Below are positions 42,628 through 51,240 of a stretch of 64,000 nucleotides of DNA, piece by piece. The DNA is from Phialophora verrucosa. Taxonomy: Eukaryota > Ascomycota > Eurotiomycetes > Chaetothyriales > Herpotrichiellaceae. The stretch covers positions 496,001 through 560,000 of the forward strand of contig MSED01000001.1 of NCBI GenBank assembly GCA_002099365.1, given 5' to 3'. The position numbers were made by a program, and so were the translations under genes. The notes beneath the pieces are model-generated. The model searched no databases. It worked only from the letters and a program-made list of their open reading frames with translations, and was not told the origin of the DNA. The stretch's first letter is position 1, and each line of letters opens with the position of its first letter.

Positions 42628-44283
42628 TCACATATGAGATGGTCCCTCAACGTCGTTCTCAAAGGGTGCATCATCATAGTTTTCATTGGCAGCATGACGG
42701 GCATTCTCTTCCTCTGCGTGTTGAAGGAACGCTTCGAAATTGGTGTGTGCGTAGTCTTGGTTTGATATAAAGCCATCGTCTTGCGCGTGTGTCTCTAACG
42801 AGGCGTGAGAGGTCTCGCCAAAATCGGATTCCTTGAAGTTGTCTCCAGGCCATTGAGGTTGTTCCTGCTCGCTGGTGGTCAGAGGAGACGTGACGGTGGA
42901 TGCGCCAGAGTTGTAGCTGGAATCAAAGGCACGGGTCTCGGGTACAGGATGAGCAAGCCAGCCTGCAGACATCTGATCGCTTGGCGTGGAAGGGTCGGGG
43001 TACTGGCTGGATGTTCGAGACGGCGAGCGAGTGGTTGAGGTCGAGACAGATTGAGGTCGATGGGTCCGCATGTTTGATAGAGGGGCGTAGTTTTGAAGGC
43101 CCTGCTGTGAGAATCGTTGCGTGGCGGGTTGTCTTGGTGTCATGTACGCAGACCGGGCGTGATTGTTCGTGGCAGACAGGGTATAATCGTTTGTGTATGT
43201 TGACCGCTGACCAGCACCAAGCATCGCTTGAGGTGGCATCATTGCGCGGTTTGGGGTCGGACTGCTGTAGTACGGATTGTGGTTATTTTGCATGCCGCCG
43301 TGGTGCAAGGTCTGTCGGCCGTAGGATGTCGGAACTGGCTGATTCATTCTCGTATGTGCAGGAGCGGACATCGCTTGCTGGTTGGGGAAGAGTTGACGAG
43401 CCGGTGTGCGCATTGATGACAATGCGGTGCTGGGCGCAGCCGATGCGAGCTGATATTGAGGTTGTGACAACACCAAAGCGGATTGGCCTTCAGCGACTGC
43501 AACTTCCGTCTTTGTTTTCTTGTTTGGGCCGTGTTGTTCATCTTCCGCGGCTGCTGCTTTGCCTCTCTTCATCACCACTGCCTTCTGTCCATTGAGCTTG
43601 CGGTTCGATTCGATTCGCTCAACATTGGTTTGTGGGTCGTCAATGACCTTGAACAAGTATGGGACGTCAAACATGTGCTTGCACATGGACTTGCTGCGAG
43701 CCATGGCATTCACAATCGCGTCAAAGCGCTCTTCGAAGTTCTTGTCCATGAATTTCCTGAACTTGTACTTGTCTGGTTCGTACGATTCGACCAAGTTTGA
43801 CAGAACCTCGGAGCGTTGGATGCACCGTCGCAGAATCTCCCAGCACAGGCACTCGACCAAGACGTTGTCATGAACTTCATTGACGAAGGGCTTCTTGATA
43901 TTTTCACCCTCTAGGCACTCCGGAGGGACGCACTTGAATGCCTTGAAAAGGACTTTGACGTGTGCCTTGGATTGATCCGCGGTCCGAGGGATTGTAGAAT
44001 CGGCCTGCGGCTTTGCCGGGAGCATGCGCTCGCGGTATTTCTGGGCTTCGAGCTCACTGTCGAAGAAAGTGTCCCTGTCTGCATCGACATCGTACTTCAA
44101 AACCGCCGACTCGGCGAGCTCGTCGAGCTGAAGATTGAGGAATCTTGTCATTCCTCGCTGGGCCCTCCCGAGCTGCTCGATCTGAAGACGGACTCGGTCC
44201 GCCTTCTGCTCCGCATTGGCGGAGCTGAGCAGCTCGGGGCAGGTCATGGGGTTGTGACCCTGGACCTGCTGGCCTGACGCCAT
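42628..44283 (-). CDS. Hypothetical nuclear-type protein with ordered N-terminus and long disordered tail
   Basis: Single exon, 551 residues from ATG 44283 (MASGQQVQGHNPMTCPELL). Residues 1-230 look ordered and helical: RVRLQIEQLGRAQRGMTRFL, VHDNVLVECLCWEILRRCIQ and YKFRKFMDKNFEERFDAIV. At 230-275 there are basic clusters that could be nuclear localisation signals (RKLNGQKAVVMKRGK; PNKKTKTE). Residues 280-551 are Gln/Ser/Thr/Pro/Asn/Met-rich, ending in an acidic segment (NYDDAPFENDVEGPSHM). This layout is typical of fungal transcription or chromatin cofactors, but no DNA-binding domain is seen and I do not recognise the family. Function should be treated as unknown. Confidence 0.75.
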   Translation of the reverse strand: MASGQQVQGHNPMTCPELLSSANAEQKADRVRLQIEQLGRAQRGMTRFLNLQLDELAESAVLKYDVDADRDTFFDSELEAQKYRERMLPAKPQADSTIPRTADQSKAHVKVLFKAFKCVPPECLEGENIKKPFVNEVHDNVLVECLCWEILRRCIQRSEVLSNLVESYEPDKYKFRKFMDKNFEERFDAIVNAMARSKSMCKHMFDVPYLFKVIDDPQTNVERIESNRKLNGQKAVVMKRGKAAAAEDEQHGPNKKTKTEVAVAEGQSALVLSQPQYQLASAAPSTALSSMRTPARQLFPNQQAMSAPAHTRMNQPVPTSYGRQTLHHGGMQNNHNPYYSSPTPNRAMMPPQAMLGAGQRSTYTNDYTLSATNNHARSAYMTPRQPATQRFSQQGLQNYAPLSNMRTHRPQSVSTSTTRSPSRTSSQYPDPSTPSDQMSAGWLAHPVPETRAFDSSYNSGASTVTSPLTTSEQEQPQWPGDNFKESDFGETSHASLETHAQDDGFISNQDYAHTNFEAFLQHAEEENARHAANENYDDAPFENDVEGPSHM

Positions 44284-44808
44284 TGTTGATCGTAAATAAT
44301 TTTCTCTGTAAAGAGAAAAGGAAATAAAATTGGGGTTGGTCTTTGAAGTTGGTCAGTCACATAGAGAATCGGAGGAATGGAGGGAGAGGAAAGTTGAAAG
44401 TACCTAGTGACCGCGCCAAGGGCGCATTTTTACTTGTCGCAGAGATGCCGGCGTGACTGCCACAGAGCGAGGGTGTGGCAGTAAAGTCTTCACTGCTTCA
44501 CTCATTAACAGCTGACGGTGAAACAAAGGATAACTGCCGTGCCTCATCGGTTTTCGGCTTGACAGTGACAGCAACTTACTTCACGTATGTGATGGCCAAA
44601 TTTGGCCGACGATAACCCAGACCCCTCTCAGGGGGCCGGACCGAATAATATGTCGTCTTTCGATTGTGCCACACTGAAGGCTTATGAGGCCATCAGCTTG
44701 GGTGGGTGATATCCATCATGGTTGTTTCGGAACTGTGCTTCTGAGGCTTCACTGGAAGAGGGAACCTCGATGTAACAAGGCGTTGTTGCTCAACAGGTTG
44801 GAGATCTC

Positions 44809-44874
44809 CTCAAGGCCTCGAAACTCTGTGCCACTGAAGGAAACTTCTTCAGCACAGAGCTCCGAGGCCTTGAG
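44809..44874. repeat. Imperfect inverted repeat (hairpin)
   Basis: Left arm 44809-44831 begins CTCAAGGCCTCG and includes CTCTGTGC; right arm 44852-44874 begins GCACAGAG and ends CGAGGCCTTGAG. The arms pair over about 23 bp with two mismatches around a loop of about 20 nt. Confidence 0.8.
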
Positions 44875-45049
44875 AACGTTGTGGTAAGTCTTTGTTGAAC
44901 TGTTGCGAGTCTGTCTTTGTTGAACGAGGTGGTTTTGTGAGCACAAGTCTGGCTTTGTGAGCACGGGAGAGAAAAGAAAAACAAAGATGCAGAGAAGGAC
45001 AGATTTATAGGCGAGAGATCTGTGGGCCAAGACTCTGCGCAGCCACGGC

Positions 45050-45214
45050 GTCGACTAAGCGGACCCGCAGCGACATCATCATGAGGAAGTGAAGCTGGGC
45101 GTCGACTAAGCAGACCTGCAGCGACATCATCAGGGGAGGTGAAGCTGGGCGTCGACTAAGCAGACCCGCAGCGACATCATCATGAGGAGGTGAAGCTGGG
45201 TGTCGACTAAGCAG
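45050..45214. repeat. Minisatellite, 50-51 bp unit, three copies and a partial fourth
   Basis: The word GTCGACTAAGC recurs at 45050, 45101, 45151 and 45202, giving steps of 51, 50 and 51 bp. Units also share CGACATCATCA and GGTGAAGCTGGG. Copies differ by few substitutions. Confidence 0.92.
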
Positions 45215-46064
45215 ATGGTAGAAGACATGAATGGTAAGCTCACTGCGGCGCCGACATCATCATTCGGGTCAAGACAGCGACAACAAAACAAGGAATTGCC
45301 TCTCCGACAAAACACTCATTCCGGGATTGTCTTCGCTACTTGCACGAAGACAGCCATGTTTGAAAGCTGAATACAGAAGAAGCAGTGTACAATGTTGTGA
45401 TTTGATCATTTGCCCGATCTGACGCTCAGGACTTGGTTGTTCGAATTGTATTTTCTGGCGTGAGGAAAGGGCAGAGTACTGAACAGGTACACTGTACCAG
45501 TGCTGTGCACGGCGAATCTGGACAGCATCGCCCTGAGGCATCAGTGGAAAAGGTTGAGTATCAAGGAATGGTAATGAATCGAGAGAAGAACAGGGGGCCT
45601 TAGCATAGTAGCTAGAATGCGACGTGCAGCCAGCTGACCTTCACAGACTCAAAATTGAAGGACGAATAGCTCGAGACAGAAGACAACACAGAGGAACGGA
45701 GGCACATCTGCACGCATCACGGCATCTTGGAAAAGATTGAGACAGACGACGTTGTGGTAAAGCCAACACATTTAAGCTTAAATTGGCCAAGCAATGGATA
45801 GCGCCATCGGCTGATGATCCACACTGTGCTACCTACATAGGTGCTCATGCACTTCGACACACACCATGGATGATAACTCGGGCCCTGCAGGATCTACACA
45901 GAGGAAAAGAGCAACAGATTCTGTTCTTCGAGAAGGTGTGTTTAACGGGAGATGTTACGAGATCTCAGTGGCTGTGAGGAGGACTGAAAAAAGGTACGAC
46001 ATAACGGAAGCAAAAATTCATTGTTATTTTGATTGGTGACTCTCGAGACGCCTCGGGTGGCTGG

Positions 46065-47402
46065 TCATAATGTCCATATCTTCAAACTATAATCGAGTGC
46101 TGGCTCCGGAAAGCTCTCTTCATCATACGGCGCAATGAGGTGACGTTGACCAGATGAAGTTGCAACAACTCCCCCACCGGAATGCACAACCACACTCGAC
46201 ACCGCGTCTTTATGCCAGGTTAGCACATACTCAGATCGATGTACAGGAAAAATCACTCACCATCATGGCCTTTGAACTCGAACGTTGGGGCAATGGAGCC
46301 TTCATGTTGATAAGGGTTCTTCCACACCCTGGAAAGCCCGTCGAGTCCACCGGCCCAGATCTCATGACCCCCTTGATCATCTGCGACAACTGTATCAAGG
46401 CCTAGCCTTTGATTTGTTTGCGCCTTCCGACCTCGCAGCCATGACAGAAGTTGTCCAGTTTTGCGGATGTCATAGACCATGACCCCGTCACTTTTCCTTT
46501 CCGCAATGTACAAGTACCTTCCGCATGGACTCCACGAAACCTGAGTCACTCCACTCCCACCGATCTGCTCGTCAGCGGATGTCCCCTTGACTGAGAAGAC
46601 ACCGACACAATCGCCTTGACCCAATGCGTCGTAAAGACCGACAGAACGGCTGTATGTTCCCGCAGCTAAGAGACCACTGGACGCATCAACAGTCAGTGCG
46701 GACACAATTCCTCTCATGGTCGTGGCATCGCTGTAGTCAGAACGCTTCCTTTTTGGGCCAGTGGGCATCGAAGTGATAGGCGCCTCTCCTGGCCGAGACA
46801 AGTCGAACATCGAAATTAAAGATTCTGAACCTGCAACAAAGCGGTCGCCTGACCCGCTAAAGAGGAGCGAATGCGGACAGATGAATTCCTCAGTCATGGG
46901 GTTAACTAAGGGATAAGAGGCGCCAAGATGGCCAGTCAGTGCCGAGGTCAACCGGATAGGGTGGTCTCTCGTTGACGATAGAATCAAGGCTGTGGCTGTG
47001 TCTTGCAGGTTGAAGAATGGATATCCGACCACAGCGTTGACTGATTCTTTGGATGGAATGGTGCAGTAGGGCGAGAGGAGACGTGGCTCGGGTGCTTCCT
47101 CTAGGAGATCGGCTGGACTGCCATGAACTCAGAATGCTGTACAGCAGTAATAGAGTGTGTACTCACACCACGAATGTCTGAATCGAGTTGTCAGACAGAC
47201 TGGCGATAAGGGAAGTTCCGTCGGCGGTCCTGCAATAGCGTCAGGAAACCAAAGTAGCAAGCTGAAAGCACATATGTACTGACCATTGCACATTTCTGTA
47301 GAACGCCCTGTCGGCAGAAGGGGCTTCGGCAACAGCATCGACCGTATTCAAGGAAGTAGCTACGCATTTTGGCTGAAAGAGGGTCATCGACCGTCCCGCC
47401 AT
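46065..47402 (-). CDS. WRAP53/TCAB1-like WD40 protein (yeast Swt21 relative)
   Basis: Four exons on the minus strand: 47284..47402, 47167..47229, 46261..47117 and 46065..46207, giving 393 residues. Introns are GTCAGT...TTGCAG, GTGAGT...TGGCAG and GTGAGT ... GTGCTAAC ... ATAAAG; the joins restore AFYRNVQWTADGTSLIASLSDN, TFVVPADLL and FKGHDDAVSSVVVHSGGG. ATG 47402 (MAGRSMTLFQPKC) has A at -3. Family hallmarks are the FYRNVQWTADGT entry blade, GTYSRSVGLYD, the loop GGSGVTQVSWSPCGRYLYIAERKSDGVMVYDIR, and a terminal SLKIWTL strand. In animals WRAP53 guides scaRNAs and telomerase RNA to Cajal bodies; yeast Swt21 is linked to splicing. A nuclear RNA-related role is inferred. The Pro/Lys segment TGPKRKRSDYS may be a localisation signal. 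Divergent from Nup49. Confidence 0.88.
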
Positions 47403-47781
47403 CCTGGCTTTGCGCAGTTCGAGTTCGCAAAGCGATTTCGCGGCGATTCAAGCATGGTGAAGCACGGTTTTCTATTGCAAGCAGGCCAGAAAGTCAGTTC
47501 ACATCGCTAGCTGACCTCACTGAATACCGATTTCCCCGATATGCTTCGTTATCCACAATCAAACGTGCAGACAAAGAAGGGCTTGAGCCTTGATTGACGA
47601 ACAAAGAAAGGGACTCACAGCTTCTTTGCGCCGCCGTAATCATTCCTACGACGCGTCATACAGTCCCAAACCGCGAATATCTGTTTCGCGCACCGCGTCC
47701 GCCAGCCTCAAGAATCCTACAAGTAGCAGACAGGAATTTCGGTCCCAACTCACGCAGCTCTATCCATCCTCTGCCGTTGCC
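47403..47781. promoter_or_regulatory. Divergent promoter between the WRAP53-like gene and NUP49
   Basis: 379 bp between start codons. No TATA box is recognised. Confidence 0.45.
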
Positions 47782-48823
47782 ATGTCTCTCTTCGGCGCTT
47801 CCGCATCGAGGCCGAGTCTTGGTCTGAATCTGGGCACGAGTCAATCTGCGCCCGGCTCTACACCCTTGTGAGTTCTGAATCGCCTGGTTTGGTGTTAGTC
47901 GTGCATGTCGAGATAGCTAATAAGCCTGAAGCAACGCCAACCAGTCTGCACAACAGCAACAGCAACCGGCAGGGGCCAATACCTCTACGATAGGGTCTCA
48001 AGCACAGATAGACATTGCCCACTTGCGCTCGACGACGAAGTTCGACCAGCTTACCCCCGACCTCCAGCGAGAAATCGAAGCCGTTGACACGCTCATCCTC
48101 AATCAGACTAAGCTTGCCTCAGAGGTAGCGGACCTTCTTCCCACCGTCATCGCTGCCGGAGAGACATTACCTAGTGGGGTGGATTTCGTGACCCAGAAGT
48201 TGGACGAACTAGAAGCCGGCCTGGGGAACGATGCAGAGGCAATCGTCGCCGTACGAGATGGGGATGTCAAGAAAAACGAGCTGGAAGCGAAGTGTGTATT
48301 TCGCGCTATTGACAGGCTGAAGATGCCACGTCAGTATCAACAAGTTGTACACACACCCAATGACAACTTGAATGGTAGTAATGTCTATGGTGCCACGGGT
48401 CTAAGCGGATGGTGGAACAATCCGCAGACATTAAGGGGAAGCGTGCGAGGGGGTCATGCGCAAGGCGACAAGATCCAACTGCCGGGTGAGGACGCTGAGG
48501 ATGTCCAAGGTCCCAAGAGCCTGGTTGAGTTGTTCAACAATCGGGCAGACGAAATGCAAGATGCTATCAAGGGTAACCGACAGCTGCTGAGCCAGATTGA
48601 GGAGTTTGTGCAAGGCCTAGAAGGAAAGGTGGTTGGCAAAGAGAGGGAGTTGAACGATCGACTCAACTACGGCGACCGCAACGGTGCGGGTCTCAGTGAA
48701 CGAGACCATCAACTTCAGCTACTGCGCTATGTGTTTGGGGAAGTTCAGCGGAGCCTTTACGATGTGGCCGACAAAGTGGGAGCTACAAGAGACGAGGTTG
48801 CACAATTGACTATTGGGAGATGA
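47782..48823 (+). CDS. nup49: Nucleoporin Nup49/Nup58 type
   Basis: Two exons, 47782..47867 and 47932..48823, giving 325 residues. The intron is GTGAGT ... GCTAAT ... CTGAAG and restores STPFNANQSAQQQQQ. The N-terminus has only a few FG-type motifs (SLFGASA, TPFNAN) and a Gln run, much shorter than the yeast FG domain. The conserved C-terminal coiled-coil part follows: KFDQLTPDLQREIEAVDTLI, LPSGVDFVTQKLDELEAGLG, CVFRAIDRLKMPRQYQQV, LVELFNNRADEMQDAIKGN and LRYVFGEVQRSLYDVADKVG. Nup49 forms the central channel complex with Nsp1 and Nup57. Near 110-145 there is a polar insertion (TGLSGWWNNPQTLRG). The reduced FG content is notable. A second, longer in-frame start upstream (47590) is not an ATG and is rejected. 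Confidence 0.85.
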
Positions 48824-49950
48824 TGGGATGTAAGATGTTGAGATATCAGTTGGACTTATGGGGCCCGGTGGATGACTGACACGATCTACCACATCATTAC
48901 CTGTGCTCGATACGTGTTCAGGACCGACACTGTGCCGACTACCTTCGCATAGGTATTGCGACGTTGCCTTGGACCGCATAGCGGCGGCTCATGACCTTGC
49001 AACACCCCGCAAACGACGGAGGTCGATTCCATGAGACCAACTGTGTCCACTAGCATCTGTCAAGTCACTCCCGGAGTAGGCTGCCGATGACGCCGCGGAG
49101 CCCAGGGATTGTCGAGCGTTTGCAAGGCGACTTCTGCGCGGGAAGCGGCACCCAGAGAGCTCTCCAAGGAGAATGGGCATTTAGCAGTTCACGATTTCTG
49201 GGATGGCGAAGATGAAGAGTCTACTATCCCAGGTCCCTGCTTGGTCGAGGACGAGAAGCGTAGGTATGATCTTCGCGGACGAGGTTGAGAAACTCCTGGC
49301 CCCGACACAGTCAAAGCGTGGAAGATACGACCACATGTGGCACTGCCTAAAACCCGAACTCGGGACAAGGTCGCGACTCGACAAGACTATTGATGGTCGC
49401 CTCTTCAAGCCATCCCATCTCCCGAATACAGTACTCGTACCCCTCATGTCAGGGGAGATTATCTCTGTTGTTGCACTCTCGTCAGCGCGTTTCTGCACCA
49501 CCAGCGCCTTGGATGAAGCACATGCCATTTTACCCTATTTAGCCTCCACCAACCTCCAGCTCCTCTAGTCAGGCACCAACGTCGCCATCAGGGGCAAATA
49601 GAGAGATCTTCAAGACCGAAGTAGATCGGTAGCATCTTCCACCACCAGTCAGACTCCGGTTCCATAGTGGAGTCGCCCTCGAACTTATGACTTCATTCTC
49701 GACTCTGATGTCATCTGGCAAATGTTTCGACGACACAATCTATTTACTCGTAACTCTTTCACCATCGCCCGTCACTGCTTCCTTCTGCAATCCAACCACT
49801 GAATTAACCATTGACTGCGTTGTGGAATATCGCCGACACAGCCAAACAATAAGATAACCCGCCTCTCGATCACATCACAACCACCTACAACTCTAGCCTC
49901 GTTCATCTCAACCACTCCTTACTACTCTTTCACTCCCAACCAACACCATC
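48824..49950. other. Intergenic with one possible small ORF
   Basis: Apart from the ORF at 49203 nothing coding is evident. The segment 49790-49949 is pyrimidine-rich (ACCACTCCTTACTACTCTTT) and looks like a fungal promoter and 5' leader. Confidence 0.5.
49203..49568 (+). CDS. Possible small protein, 121 residues, unknown
   Basis: Frame from ATG 49203 (MAKMKSLLSQVPAWSRTRS) to a stop at 49568, with IFADEVEKLLAP and VLVPLMSGEIISVVALSS. The start context is reasonable (GGATGG). An overlapping minus-strand frame of 115 codons has weaker codon choice. No domain is recognised. Confidence 0.35.
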   Translation: MAKMKSLLSQVPAWSRTRSVGMIFADEVEKLLAPTQSKRGRYDHMWHCLKPELGTRSRLDKTIDGRLFKPSHLPNTVLVPLMSGEIISVVALSSARFCTTSALDEAHAILPYLASTNLQLL

Positions 49951-50681
49951 ATGTCCGGCACCTCCAGCGTCGGCAACAGCAACGTCTACGAGGCGGGTGA
50001 CCAGCGCACCGCGCCGGCTTCGAAGCCGGGAGGGTCCTTTGGCGAGGAAGGTCAGAAGAACTCTCACCAAGCGAACGATTCGAGTAAGTGAACGGGTTTC
50101 CTTTTTAGTTATTGTGGTAAAGTCCAAAAGCCGAGGGTACACCATTCTATTCTATCCTTCTGTGCTTGTCGCGATGCTTGACCTAGATGAGTTCGAGATC
50201 CCGCGATTCAATAACCCGACAGGAGGAAGGAAAACATACAAGAAACAAGACAATGTATTGGTGCCGAGAAAGGGCTACGCAGACAGCGAGGTCGAGCTAT
50301 GAACCTGCTTTTGGAAACGGAAAAATGGCGTGGAAAACACTAGGACATTTTATGAATACGCGCGACATATCTGCCCTGTGCGTTCCCTAGCTAATAGCCT
50401 TCGCCTGCTCTATAGAAGACGAACGCTCCATCGCCAACCGACTCGCGACCGCGGAGCCACAAAACGACTCCACCTCAGGAAAGGTGCTCGACGCCGAGTC
50501 CAAAGCCAGCCAGACCGACGCGACGGCACCGGCGAGGATGCACGGCAACGAGCCCTCGCGCGGCGCCCAGATCGACAAGGAACTCCAGGACGAGGAGGCC
50601 GCGTTGCTGGCCAAGAAGGATGCCGCCAAGGGGAGCAAGAAGCCCGGCGGGACGGGGGACGTGAGTGGGAAGAAGAACTGA
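49951..50681 (+). CDS. Small hydrophilic protein, unknown function
   Basis: Two exons, 49951..50083 and 50416..50681, giving 132 residues; the 332-bp intron is GTAAGT ... AGCTAATAG ... CTATAG and is the longest in the window. The protein is polar with no hydrophobic core: MSGTSSVGNSNVYEAGDQRT at the start, DERSIANRLATAEPQND in the middle, and a Lys/Gly tail (KKDAAKGSKKPGGTGDVSGKK). Gly, Ser, Asp, Lys and Gln dominate, as in small stress-related, intrinsically disordered fungal proteins. A stress or hydration-related role is only a guess. A pyrimidine-rich leader precedes the ATG (CACCATCATGTC). Confidence 0.75.
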
Positions 50682-51240
50682 GCGCGGTCTGCGGTTCCGC
50701 ATTTTGCATTTTGCGCGTTGCTGGCCTCCGACGGTGGGGGATAGGATCTATGGTCTGTGATCAGTGATCAGTCACGCGAAGTGCGTCGGACGCGTGTACA
50801 GTCCAGGTGGAACCCTCGATTGGGGTCTTTGATAAACAAGCTAGAGCACAGGCAATCAATCAATCAGCCAGTCAGTCAATCGCACTTGTGACGGATCCGT
50901 AGATCGAAATGCTCACGGGAAGGCCTAATAGCAAGCGTTGTGTATGTTTAACTTGACCTACGTTCAACATGCCGGCGTGGATATGGGCATGGACGACACA
51001 ACCCCAGTTATGATTCTCCCTGTGATCCAGATGCAGGAGAGTTGATGGCCAGGACCTCGTCTTCGTCTGCGCCATCCTCTCATGTGTCTGTGAGGTGCTT
51101 CCCATGTTATGGGAAACCTTTGGTAGGCCAGTACTCCATGTATTCAAATACCTAAGGCAGGCGATGCGTATACGCCGCATGATTGAAGTTACCCTGACAC
51201 CGCGCTGATGTATACATATTGCTTGCAGGGCACGAAGACG
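50682..51240. other. Intergenic between convergent genes
   Basis: 559 bp containing two tail-to-tail 3' flanks. A short CAATCAATCAATCAGCCAGTCAGTCAATC-like stretch lies near 50852-50881. No gene is seen. Confidence 0.5.

Larger units (their letters stand above)
44284..46064. other. Intergenic, 1.8 kb, repeat-bearing
   Basis: Besides the hairpin and the tandem repeat listed separately, 44886-44976 has paired short direct repeats (GTCTTTGTTGAAC twice; TTTGTGAGCAC twice). ORFs on both strands follow the repeats and have no other support. No gene is seen. Confidence 0.5.

Noticed and set aside
45130..45315. Minus-strand frame with repeated CLVDTQLHL units
   Set aside because: Translation of the 50-51 bp minisatellite; no start context or further support.
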